The notes below the pieces were generated by a model. The model saw nothing but the letters and a program-made list of their open reading frames with translations, had not been told where the DNA came from and made no database searches. A program made the translations under genes and the position numbers. This document shows, piece after piece, positions 1-13,800 of a DNA stretch of 64,000 nucleotides (positions within the stretch are counted from its first letter, which is position 1; each line of letters opens with the position of its first letter). The DNA lies in the NCBI GenBank assembly GCA_025642075.2, contig JAODUO010000040.1, forward strand, positions 1,030,001 through 1,094,000, given 5' to 3'. The DNA comes from Ridgeia piscesae (Eukaryota; Annelida; Polychaeta; Sabellida; Siboglinidae).

Positions 1-141
1 CATCAGTCTCATCAGTCTCATCAGTCTCATCAGTCTCATCAGTCTCATCAGTCTCATCAGTCTCATCAGTCTCACCAGTCTCATCAGTCTCATCAGTCTC
101 ATCAGTCTCATCAGTCTCATCAGTCTCATCAGTCTCATCAG
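1..141. repeat. 9-bp minisatellite (CATCAGTCT)n
   Basis: About 15 copies of CATCAGTCT run from the first base, with one CACCAGTCT variant near position 71. The array continues off the left edge of the window, so its true length is unknown. Positions 142-647 after it are AT-rich and hold no ORF or repeat that I can identify. Confidence 0.95.
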
Positions 142-647
142 CAGGTTATCAATGAATATTTTACACACGTCACAAATTATATTATCAGAGAGATCCGGAT
201 TCGAAATTTCGGTGCCGACCGGTCGAGATGTGCGTCGAAGAGTACCGACGAAACGATCCTCAGTCCCCAGCGGCACCGAACCAGTAATAATTCTTATCCA
301 GTAATATTAAGAATATATCGGTCACGAAGAGCGAAATAATGTAAGTAGATTTCATACAGCATGAGAAATCTACTAAGATATGAATAATAATAAGAAGAAG
401 AACATTTATAAGGCGTCATAAATCTGGAAATATCCATTCGGAGGCGCTGTACATGGGTATGTATACACGAGAATTATAATATTAAGTTTGTTAAGGTAAA
501 TAAAATACATAAAATATTCATAAAAAGTAATAGTAATAAATAATAAAATAAACAAGTTAGCTAAAGATAATTATTAAAATAAATGGTATATTGATAATAA
601 GATACAAGAACTGGCAGAAGACGTTCGGGAAACCAGGTTGTAATTGA

Positions 648-1331
648 ATGCTTATACTTATACTTATACTTATACTTATACTTATACTTATACTTATACT
701 TATACTTATACTTATACTTATACTTATACTTATACTTATACTTATACTTATACTTATACTTACACTTACACTTACACTTACTACTTACACTTACACTTAC
801 ACTTACACTTACACTTACACTTACACTTACACTTACACTTACACTTACACTTACACTTACACTTACACTTACACTACACTACACCTACACCTACACCTAC
901 ACCTACACCTACACCTACACCTACACCTACACCTACACCTACACCTACACCTACACCTACACCTACACCTACACCTACACTTACACTACACTTACACCTA
1001 CACTTACACTTACACTTACACTTACACTTACACTTACACTTACACTTACACTTACACTTACACTTACACTTACACTTACACTTACACTTACACTTACACT
1101 TACACTTACACTTACACTTACACTTACACTTACACTTACACTTACACTTACACTTACACTTACACTTACACTTACACTTACACTTACACTTACACTTACA
1201 CTTACACTTACACTTACACTTACACTTACACTTACACTTACACTTACACTTACACTTACACTTACACTTACACTTACACTTACACTTACACTTACACTTA
1301 CACTTACACTTACACTTACACTTACACTTAC
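648..1331. repeat. 6-bp satellite with segregated variants
   Basis: An uninterrupted hexanucleotide array of about 680 bp. Variants are grouped in blocks: CTTATA (about 650-760), CTTACA (about 760-872), CCTACA (about 880-978), then CTTACA again to 1331. Open frames across it on both strands are simple-repeat artefacts. It is not the canonical TTAGGG telomere motif. Confidence 0.95.
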
Positions 1332-1339
1332 GTGTCGTT

Positions 1340-2725
1340 GTCTGGTGGTGATTGATTGGCCTTTTTGTTAGAATGTCAGTTTTGTCCATCATGTTGACCG
1401 CAGTTAATAACAATTCATTATAGTGGAGAACGCTTGATTAGTATATAGACAGCACAACACATTTGTCGGTAGGCAAACAATGATGCCTTGTCAGAGAGTA
1501 CGGCCTAAACCATCGCTTTTAGACTTCAAGGTGTAAGTTCATCTTGGGTCAATACTGGTCACCACAGTTGTACGTACGAAGGTCATAGGGCGGGGTATTT
1601 TCATTTTACCTGATTGGACGGTAGAACGTGTGCATATTAAGTGGGGTTGTTTATCTTAATTTACGTTTTAATGTCGCTACCATAGGTGATGGATATTGTT
1701 ATATTCCTTATTCTGTGAAACTTTCTTATCGTGATTTAATTAATTATCTAGTGTTGATTACAAATTTACTCACCGCTGATGTACAGTAAGCGTATTGTAG
1801 CCTGCTGCGCTTTGCTCGCTTTATGACGCGACAGATACAAAAGAACACAGATGTGTATGGAAAATGGCAATGCCCTTTCAATGCACATATATAGTAACGT
1901 CCAAATGTAAACGTGACCAGGGGCATTGCCGTTGGCATAGATAATAAAGCAAATCCCCTTACAAGCATAGATGTGTTGTACTAGTTTGTCAATGGGATTG
2001 CATAACATTAATTATCTAAGCATAAAGCTATATAAGTATAATAAATATGGGTGCCACAAACCGCCTAACAAGCCACACACACAGCATGGAGTAGAGAGAC
2101 GTCCAGTTGTAGAAGCTGCGCTTGAGCCCTTTCATGCAGTTGCAGAAGGGACATGCTGAGATCAGCCAGTTCGCGGCAGTGTGTCAATGCGTCACTCGCG
2201 ACAGTGTGGGTGTCAGCTTGTAAGCAATCTACCTGATTTATTCGGCTACCGGTACACCATAGCTTCAAGTCTATGTATGGTCAGCTCTCCAGCGTAGCGC
2301 AATCAGCCTTACAACGCAGAATATTCAAGCCCCACAGCGTGAGAGAGGAGTTTATTGGTGACAACATACATGCAGCGATCAACGATACATGTAAGCATTC
2401 AGTTATGATAATCCTTTAACTAAACACGGTGGATATACGTTACAAGCTGAATCCTCTTGTCAGGATCGCGACAGACCGTTGAAGACCGACCATTTTATTC
2501 CATTTTCCCTCAAGGCATATGTAGGCAAAGTCGAACGACGGTTCTTTACGAAACAAAATCAGATTATCAGAACGTTAGCAGAACGTCATTTCTACGTTAC
2601 GATAACGTTAGCCGGTAACGTTCTCTTAACGTTTTTTTGGGAAAGTTTTCTTTACGTTCCCTTAACGTTATATATGGGAATGTTACTGCATAACCTAATT
2701 ATAACCTTCTGCTAACGTCACGGGA
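1340..2725. other. Unannotated, one possible exon
   Basis: I see no confident gene. One minus-strand segment (about 2096-2240) reads as a leucine- and histidine-rich amphipathic peptide with coding-like composition and could be an isolated exon. About 2570-2735 has many AACGTTA-type words, resembling the inside of the inverted-repeat element at 23187-23532. Confidence 0.3.
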
Positions 2726-2740
2726 ACGTTACGTGTTTGC

Positions 2741-2742
<2 letters not shown>

Positions 2743-2776
<34 letters not shown>

Positions 2777-2830
2777 AAGAGAAGAAAAGCACCAATGCAG
2801 TATGCCATGCAGGATCAGCACACACGTGAC

Positions 2831-2877
<47 letters not shown>
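2743..2877. repeat. Two (TA)n microsatellites
   Basis: (TA)n at about 2743-2774 and again at about 2834-2877, separated by about 60 bp of unique sequence. Confidence 0.9.
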
Positions 2878-2879
<2 letters not shown>

Positions 2880-3289
2880 TGTCGTCCAATGCATCAACAC
2901 GTCACCTGTAATCCTGTCAGAAACAACAACATAGAGATCAGGAAGACAACAAGGTGATCTGGTACCATATGCCGTGGCAAGGAGATGCACGGAAGTAGCA
3001 ACTGGTAGCAAACATGGCAATCTGTACACACATACACGCCAGTAGTAGGACCACCTGGGAAATAGCCAGCACGTCGAACGCCTCATTCTCATGTGGAACA
3101 CAGAGACACCCAGTCAAGCAGTAGGCAACACATGAAGCATACTCAATGTGGGAAGTCTAGCAAGCAAGGTATACAACATGGACAGAACAAACAAGCCACT
3201 GCCACATAAGAACCTGCAAACACAGCACCACCTGGAGTGAGCAAGTGGCATGCAACAAACAAACGGCCGTCAACAGCGGCTGTCCACAT

Positions 3290-3800
3290 GACATGCTTCA
3301 ACAACCTGAGGGGTGGACACATGTGATCACACCACGCTGACCATAATACATGCCCAGTGAGAAAACGTGCTGACAACATAACAAGGCCACACAACAGCAC
3401 CAGTGTGTGGAAACACACATCAGCACAACTCTGGGGCACCATAGACACCCGACTCCAAGCATACGGGCAACGACCCTATACACATGGCCAACAACATGGC
3501 TAGTTCACACAACCTGCCATGCAGCACTAGGGTGTGGAAATACAACATCATGACCCCATCTTGACCACAGCGTGGTCCCAACACTAATCATGTAGGCCTA
3601 ATACTATACACGTGGTCAACACCACGGCTAGGTCAAACAACCAGCCAGACATCGGGGGGGGGTGAAAACATATCATCACAACCCTGAGTTGACCACAGTG
3701 TGAATCCAACACTAATCCTGTAGGCCCTACACTAAACATGTGGTCAACGCCAACCCAAACAGCCAAACAAGTGGTCAACAAACCGGCTGTCCACCATAAA
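3290..3800. repeat. Diverged tandem repeat, period ~125-130 bp
   Basis: Landmarks such as GGTCAACACCACGGC, GTGTGGAAA and TAGGCC recur in the same order at spacings near 125-130 bp (for example about 3472, 3595 and 3721). Copies have drifted and carry indels, so this is an old array. No coding potential is evident. Confidence 0.55.
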
Positions 3801-3944
3801 ACCTAGGTATGGAGAGATATTACCGCCAGAGCATGCCAACGGGAAAACCTGTCGAACATCCACGGTCGCCAAAAAGCCTACGAGCCGGCGATACCGGTCA
3901 TACGTGTAATGGTGACCGTTCGGACCACAACGCGACAAGCTTTA

Positions 3945-4245
3945 CGCGCAACGTTGACGTTTACGCGTAAACGTTGACGTTTACGCGTAAACGTTTTCGC
4001 GTTGTGATTGTTGACGTTTACGCGCAAACGTTGACGTTTACGCGTAAACGTTTTCGCGTTGTGATTGTTGACGTTTACGCGCAAACGTTGACGTTTACGC
4101 GTAAACGTTTTCGCGTTCTGATTGTTGACGTTTACGCGCAAACGTTGACGTTTACGCGTAAACGTTTTCGCGTTCTGGTTGTTGACGTTTACGCGTAAAC
4201 GTTAGAGCCAATCAGAACGCGAAAACGTTTACGCGTAAACGTCGC
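3945..4245. repeat. CpG-rich 57-bp tandem repeat with palindromes
   Basis: The word GTTGTGATTG recurs exactly 57 bp apart (4001 and 4058), and GTTCTGATTG or GTTCTGGTTG continue the period. Every unit contains the perfect palindrome CGTTTACGCGTAAACG, so both strands read as open frames (57 is a multiple of 3). Near 4208-4242 the final unit is inverted relative to the rest. CpG density is far above the surrounding AT-rich DNA. Confidence 0.9.
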
Positions 4246-4279
4246 TGGCAGTGACAGCACGTTGACGTTGATGCGTAAA

Positions 4280-6740
4280 CGTTCCAACCAATAAAGACCC
4301 ATGTAGCTATGAATCACAGGTTGAACCAATGAAGAATGATCTTAATAACATGCGTAGTCCTCTATTTAGACGGGATTAACCTACTGTATACATTTAAGTC
4401 TACCTAGCAACACCGTATATTTACCGGGCTTTGAGAAATGCGTCCTCGTCGCAATCAGCGAGCCCAGGAGTGACTACAGAGTGGTTCTAATTCCACGTTG
4501 TTTTTGGCATGATCTAACGTGACGTGTCAGTTCGAATCGCAAACCAGTAACTTGTTTTACCAGATACTATTAAATTATTCACACCTTCCGTGTTAGTGTA
4601 CATTGTATGTAACAGCGGTGAATAATTGTAAATGTTTTGTTTGGTATGCAAGAAATGAAAACTCGTTCGCTTGTCAGCAAATGGATCAACCAGCCGCCTA
4701 CGGACAGTCTAACTGTGGACATCGGGCGGTGCAGAGCTTAGCAAATGGAGTCAATTCGACTGCATGTGTACAGTAGACTGGCGAGAAAGAACGACTTCAG
4801 TTTAAGATGCGTGCATCATCTCAGTGGGAGGATTGTCTCAGTGTACAAGATTAAAATTATTCACCCCTCTTACGTAACGTGACGATAATTAGAATGTCGG
4901 GAGCATCGCGTGACACAGCGCAGCGATAACGGCGTGACAACCGCCAGCATGTGACACGCATGTGATAGAAACTGATCAGCAATACCCACCATAACCCGAC
5001 ACAATCTAGATGCAAGCAACAATGAACTCAACAAATTGTACGTGAACGCCGAAAAGTCAGCAGCACCCGTTCGCGTTGCTGTCAAACTGCGCAATGTCAA
5101 CGTCCCAGACCCAGAACCGGCGGACAACAACAACTATTCTGGGGGAAACGGGCTGCTCTGGCAAGACGGACTTCCTCTGGTGACAGATTAAGTAAAACTG
5201 AGACATGCGATGCGGGGCATTGACTGTCTACCGGACTATACGTAGCCCTAAGGCTAGACTTCCCTAGAGGTAATTGTATCCAGCTCTGCTTCAGCTACAA
5301 TGTGGCCTCATCTAAGGTGACAGTGTCCAAATATCGCTGGACTATAACAGGCGCTGTGAGAAAAATGTCTTTAATCCATGCTTGATTAAATACATATTTT
5401 AATTAAATTTAAATAACTATTTAAATAACTATAATAACTGATTAACTAGTTACTCCGACGTTATGAGATAAACTATCTCAGAGACACTGGTCACGTGTGT
5501 TTGACCAAGCATTGGTACAGCAGCTGCTTGCTAGGCTGGCTCGGGTTTCACACAACAAGTAGGAGACATTTAATGTTGGTGAGTGTCAACTTGTTTAATA
5601 CTAGTTTAAGGTATTATTTCCTCTTTATAATTATACCACATTTTAAAGTGGAAGAGTATCCGTTGGTTGACTTAATCTCGCATGGATGTTTTAATACAGT
5701 ATTTAGTTATAAGGGCTTTTACCATATGTGGAGAATTGCTTTGAGCCAGCATCCCCAGTGTGCTGAGATTGACCCCCACTGGCTGCACGTAAACATTAGA
5801 GGTCTTAATGAGTAACAGAGTGTCTGTATCGTGCTGGTGATATCACTTGCACGATACGTATTTCTAATCATGTTTAGTCAGATGCTGTGTTCAGTATTAT
5901 GATGGTTAATCTACGCCATTAGATTAACATGCTATATTATGCATTTAGCAATAAAATGTGTTCTATGAAGCTAAACGGTCAGTCTCAGAAACTGCTCATG
6001 CAAATTCCCTCGAGACTGACACTTGACAGCGAGTTAGGAGCCAACCTGGGATGCGTAGCTAGATTGTAAACACTGGGGTCCAGCGTGGGTCCAGCCATTT
6101 AACAGGTCTTCTTGTATGTATCCTGTGTGGTAAATTAGAACTGCTTATGATATTAGGAATTAGTATGCGTATTATGGAATTGCAATACTTATTAGAATAA
6201 TTGTCGCGATGCTTATACTGCAGTTTATCAGGTTCCGTTGTGTTTAGGATCCAAGGATTCAAGCTATCGTGAACTTACGCAGTAAATTAGCATTACACAC
6301 TTTACTTAGACTCCTAAATATACTTCTTATTAGAAACCTTTTTTAAAATTATCGACCTAGAGTTAAAGCAAACATCCTACTAATTTGTCACACCGGATGG
6401 ATATTAAAATGTTGCCCAGTAGTTTTATGAGCGGCTTGGAACGAGATGCTGGTGCGCCAGCAATAAAACTAATGACGCGTTTTTAAATAAAGTAAAAAAA
6501 ATGCACGGGAAGCATACCTAACTGTTGTGAACATATATGTTCCAAGTGGTGTGTTCCAATGTGATAGTCTTTGGTACTTTGCTTCTTCATGCAATATCAT
6601 ATAAATCTAGAATATAAACGTTTGGAAGAAGGTCCTACATCTTTCAGACGACCAGTCACAGCCTCGTTGTGAACCCATTCATATCCGGGAACCATTGACC
6701 TTTGACCTATTAATTGATCGTGAATTAAGAGGTCGTCAGG
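4280..6740. other. No supported gene
   Basis: Mostly AT-rich sequence. An open frame of 106 codons at 5495-5815 has no recognisable domain. Two short perfect inverted repeats (9-bp stems) occur near 5828-5862 and 5981-6024. Nothing else here can be supported. Confidence 0.4.
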
Positions 6741-6745
6741 ATCAC

Positions 6746-6897
<152 letters not shown>

Positions 6898-8605
6898 TGG
6901 AAATGTTGCCTTTTGCAACTACAAAAACGACAAATTCGGTGGTAACGTGTTTAAGGTGAACATTATTTAACGGGGATAACGTATGTGTTTGATCTGTTGC
7001 TCGGTGATAGGGAATTAGCCACTACATATCAATTTCAATTGTAGAACAACTGACGCATTCCAGACGTAGAAAATGACCGCCGCGTTCTGTTCCGATGTAT
7101 TCCGTAAAGGTAAGGCAGGAGATGGTTCAAATATGTGATTCAGTGTTCTACTAAACAATATACAACAGCTCCTATTAATTTACAACATGGAAAGGTAACA
7201 TTCCAAGAACATTGGCTACGGAGGTATTTATGGAGAACGTTTATAGAAAACATCAGACATAGTGTTTTAAGAAATTAGCTACAATACGTAATACAGCTAC
7301 AGTTTGGTATGTTCACCGACATATGTGATTCCAAATTATTTACCTTACATGTTCTTGCAGGTCCTTTTCTGGCTTGCATTAGGCATTGCTGCCTCTTGTG
7401 CCAGCTCTGTCTGTAACCTTGTGTTGACATTGTGTGCATTTGTCTGAAGGTGACAGTCCATAGTAGAGGTGGTCCAGTACAATTTGTTATTAAAGGATGA
7501 TTTTGTCCATAATTAATCAAGTTTCTCTTCAAATGATTGGACTGTTGAAGCGTTTACCACAGACTGTGGCAGACTTTTCCATACATCTGTACTTCGGAAT
7601 ATTAATGATTTTTTTATGTTTAATCGGCATTTTATTAAAATATTTTAAAGTTATATACTCTAGTTACTGAATCATTTTACCTTGATGTAACTGAAATTGT
7701 AATTGCAGTATCATATTTTTCTATTAGTATTTTATAAATTTCTATCATATCACCCCTAAGATTGCTATAAGAAAGAGTGGGTAGGTTTAATCTTTGTAGG
7801 CGCTCTTTATAATCTAGTTCGTCATATCCGGGAATTAATTTAGTTGCTCGACGCTGAACTTTTTCAAGAGCTGTTATACGTTTCATTAAATGAGGACTCC
7901 ATACCTGGTTTGCATATTCAGTATGTGGTCGGATAAGATACTTAAAAACATTAGAAAAACACTTGTCATCTAGATATTCGAAAGTGCGTCGAATTATCCC
8001 CATCATAGAATTGGCTTTACAATTCTTTCTGACATGTGTGCCTCAAAGTTAAGTGATGAGTCAAACGTTACTTCAATATCCTTTACTGTGTCTATTTTAG
8101 TAATAGTTTTCTGCTTGCTACCCATTGTGTAGCCATTATTTCTTGTGGATGAATGTCTAGTTAGCATGTGGCAACATTTAGCGGGATGAAATTTCAAAAG
8201 TGAAGTAGCAGCCCATTTTTTCCGGCTGAGTTAAGATCTTGTTGTAGGTTATAACAGTTCTCGTCGGTATAAAATAGGTTTGAAAAGTTTCATGTCATCC
8301 GCAAATAAGAAAATATGAGAGTTTTTTTCTCATAATATCAGGTAAATCATTTATGTTTTAAAATAGCAAAAAGAAGAGGGCCAATCACAGATCCTTATGA
8401 TATTCCGCTGATCACCTCCTGCCAGAGTTTCTTAATTAATCTAGCATGTGGAAAATTGTCAATAGTTTGAATAAAATCACAGTATATTACAACTACGCAA
8501 CCTCCATTATCCAGTGTTTCAGTCCATGAGTCTAGTACCTTTAACCGCTGGAGTACTGTAGAACGGCCCTTTATAAAACCAAACTGTTTATTGCTCAATA
8601 TATTG

Positions 8606-9725
<1,120 letters not shown>

Positions 9726-10565
9726 TTGATTATCTGTGATTATTTCTTCCATTATTGTACACACTATGAGTAGTTTACCTGTTGTAAGAGATGCTTTAAG
9801 TATGATTGATAGTGGAATGCTGATGCAGTTTGCTAATTCGTTTATGACCCCTAGGATGGACACAATCAGGTCCAGGTTATTTAAATATATATTGTTTGTT
9901 TAGTTTTAGTTTTGATGCCACTATTGATGGGTTGATAGTGCGCGTTTCAACTGTATTATAACATCTTATAGGTTCCGCACGCGTGTGTTTTTCTTGTAAA
10001 TACCGAGGAGAAATAATCAGCCAACAACTTTGCTTTTTCCAAGTCTGAGTTTGTCAAGTCATCTTTGAATTCATGTTTTATTAAGTTAGGTATACATGTT
10101 GTAGTCTTTATTTTGCCTGGGCGTATTGCCAGAAGTTCTTAGGAGTCTTTTATTTGGTAAATGAAATTATTTCATATAGTTTCTGTGTCTTTCTTGTAAG
10201 CCTACTCAGCTGATTGCGCAATCTGCAAAAATCCTGGTCAGCTTGGACATCTTTAGTTAGAAGATATTTCTTCCACAGTCTATTTTTTCTTTTTATTTAG
10301 CTCCTATTTTGCATCTAGTGGTACTGGGTATGTTTTGCTCTTTCTGATATTAATTTCTTTGGTATACACTTCCTTCTGCTTCTCTCATTTTAAAAGTAAA
10401 GATGTCCCATTGGGACAAATACAAAACAATATAATTATGCGTATAATGATGTTTGCACATATTGCAAATTGTGCTTTATACATGACAAACATATAATCTG
10501 TGTGAGTGTGCGTGCGTGCGTATATGTGCGTGAGTATGTGCGATAGTACAGCAAATTGTGGAATA

Positions 10566-10892
10566 ATGGATCATTTAGTACGATTATGTCGACTCTGTAC
10601 GTTGCACGTTGCTGTGACAGCGCTGTTGTTGAGTCTCGTGTCGTCCGTCCTCGGCTTCATCTTCCGACCGTTGATGACACATCAGCGACACGTCCGTCGT
10701 CACAACGACGTCAACTGGCTCCAGAAGTGTCTCGTCGACCTACAGTGTCCGTGTCCACTTCCGCCCGGTCAGTTCCCGTGGGAGCGGGAAGTCTACGACA
10801 ACCTACTGACCGACGTCCACGTTGTGAACGGCGCCTCAGAACCCGACTTCCTTCGCGCTATTCTACAGGAATGGAAAACGACCATATTTTGG
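10566..10892 (+). CDS. AADAC-like exon 1: membrane anchor
   Basis: ATG at 10566 opens 109 codons ending TGG before donor GTAAGC (phase 0). The hydrophobic stretch VAVTALLLSLVSSVLGFIF would act as a signal anchor. In-frame ATGs at 10506 and 10536 lie upstream in GT-rich sequence. 10566 is chosen because the hydrophobic anchor follows closely. This is the least certain exon. Confidence 0.6.
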
Positions 10893-13800
10893 GTAAGCGA
10901 AATAAAAATAAACTTAAAATAGGCGTCACTCTGGAAATTAGTAATAATAATAATAATAACTTCCTTAACGCAGTATCCTCGAAATCCAGCTGTGGGTTCT
11001 ATGAAACAAGATTAAACATGTTTATGTTCGTAATTGCCAACAATTCAATTGAAATAGGCTGTTATATTTACGATAACGGAAATGGAGTGCCTAGTGCGTG
11101 TACTCGCCTGAGTCAGTGCAGGTCTGGTCGTGTTAGTTATTGCACTGGTCCTAGATGTGACTCTGAAGTATGTGGAGTGAGGTCTGCAACAGCGATGTGT
11201 ATATTTAGTTGTAAAATACAGGTTTAGTTGTAAAATGTGTTTGGCATATAGATCATGGGATTTCAAGTAATACATTGTTTGTTGAAATATACCTGTTTTT
11301 TATTCTGTGTTGCTATTTAAAACACAAACTGGGACCTGATCTAGACGTATGTGCTATCTGTTACCACGTGTTACCTGCAGGGCTGGAGCGGCCTGTGGCG
11401 TGGCGGGCTTGGACGGGCTGTGTATTATCCAGTAAATTTACCGTTGCAGGCGAACATCATCAGTTGTCTGGGAATCGGCCCCAGTCGCACGCACGTGTTT
11501 CGCCAACTGCCAGGCATGGTGTACAAACTGCCGTCCTTCGCACTGGTCAGTGACACTGACCTGGCGGTGAGTCGACTTGACTGGTCATCACCAGATGTCA
11601 CACTTGGTTTGTTTTGGGCATTTAACTATTAACAATCACGTGATTCAGTGACAAATAATATTCAGTGACCTCGGATCTAAAATATGACTGCAGCCTGAGC
11701 CGGGGCTTCAGCGACAGGACCGTCTCACTCAGCACCGAAGCCGGGGAAGTGGGTGTACACACCTGTGTGTAATATACACATACATTACACCAAGACCAAT
11801 TGTAATAGAAAACATGGATGCAGGTTTGTAATATACATGTTGGCGGGCACGGTACATTCGTCGTACATATTATAACCTTATGAACGGTTCGTTAATTGTG
11901 ACATTAACAAATCAGATTGAGGCCTTCAGTGCTGGGTCACACAGGACACTGGGTCACACAGGGCACTGGGTCACACAGGGCCCTGGGTCACAGAGGGTAC
12001 TGGGTCACAGAGGGCACTGGGTCACAGAGGGCACTGGGTCACACAGGGCACTGGGTCACACAGGGCACTGGGTCACAGAGGGCACTGGGTCACAGAGGGC
12101 ACTGGGTCACACAGGGCACTGGGTCACACAGGGCACTGGGTCACACAGGGCCCTGGGTCACAGAGGGTACTGGGTCACAGAGGGCTACTGGGTCACAGAG
12201 GGCACTGGGTCACACAGGGCACTGGGTCACACAGGGCACTGGGTCACACAGGGCCCTGGGTCACAGAGGGCACTGGGTCACACAGGGCACTGGGTCACAG
12301 AGGGCACTGGGTCACACAGGGCACTGGGTCACACAGGGCACTGGGTCACACAGGGCACTGGGTCACAGAGGGCACTGGGTCACACAGGGCACTGGGTCAC
12401 AGGGTCACACAGGGTACTGGGTCACAGAGGGCACTGGGTCACAGAGGGCACTGGGTCACACAGGGCACTGGGTCACACAGGGCACTGGGTCACACAGGGC
12501 ACTGGGTCACACAGGGTACTGGGTCACAGAGTACACTGGGTCACAGAGGGCACTGGGTCACAGAGGGCAGTGGGTCACAGAGGGCACTGGGTCACAGAGG
12601 GCACTGGGTCACACAGGGCCCTGGGTCACATAGGGTACTGGGTCATAGAGGGCGCTGGGTCACACAGGGCACTGGGTCACAGAGTACGCTGGGTCACAGA
12701 GGGCACTGGTTCACAGAGGGCACTGGGTCACAGAGAGCACTGGGTCGCACAGGGAACTGGGTCACAGAGGGCACTGGGTCACAGAGGGCGCTGGGTCACA
12801 GAGGGCACTGGGTTACAGAGATCACTGGGTCACAGAGGGCGCTGGGTCACAGAGGGGACAGGGTCACAGAGGGCACTGGGTCACAGAGGGCACTGGGTCA
12901 CAGAGGGCATTGGGTCACGGAGGGCGCTGGGTCACAGAGGGCACTGGGTCACAGAGGGCACTGGGTCACAGAGGGCACTGGGTCACAGAGGGCACTGGGT
13001 CACAGAGAGCACTGTGTCACAGAGGGCACTGGGTCACAGAGCACATTGGGTCACAGAGGGCGCTGGGTTACAGAGGGCGCTGTGTCACACAGGGCGTTGG
13101 ATGTCACCTTTTGTGGATACTGACACTAGTAATTTCAAACAGATGACGATGCACTACAATTGGGTTTAAATAGTCTGATCAAGTATATTAATAATTAGTA
13201 TTAATGAAGCTATAATTGTGTTCGTCGTAAGCGATATACCGGCAACCGTCGTCCGGCTCTGTCTACTCTAGCATAGGCTGGTGAATGTTGTCGCACATTA
13301 TTAATGAATTATTACAGAAACACGTTTATGCAGGCGACGTACGAGAACTTTGACGGGGTCGAGGTGTTGATGTACCGGCCGACCTTCCACCAGACAGCTC
13401 TACGGCGGGGCCTCGTGTACTTCCACGGGGGCGGCTGGTCCATTGGAACTGCCGGTGTGTAAGCTATAATATTACAGGGATTTGTGTAAGCTAAAATGTA
13501 TTCAATATGTGCTACACCAGAACGTGATAATTTACCATAAATACTTTCACTACTACTTACATCTTGTGTTGCTACGCATGACTTGGTTGTTGCTGCTCAT
13601 TATTTTGTTCACACGAATCATTTTGAGCATGCTGTCGCGTGGATGATTAAATATGCTGCGAGTTCTTTGGCTGACGGTGAAAGTGTATTTTTAAGGGGGC
13701 ATGCAAAGGGTAGAGACGACCTGGTAGTGACGTAATCAGCTGCACGTAAGATGGCGATGGTCACGAAATCAATATAAAACACCACTTTGTTAGTCTTTGT

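Noticed and set aside
648..1331. Interstitial telomeric repeat
   Set aside because: Units are CTTACA, CTTATA and CCTACA, not TTAGGG or TTAGG variants, on either strand.
11880..13169. 429-codon open frame rich in GHWVTEG repeats
   Set aside because: Translation of the 17-bp array inside an AADAC-like intron. Frame openness follows from the unit composition.
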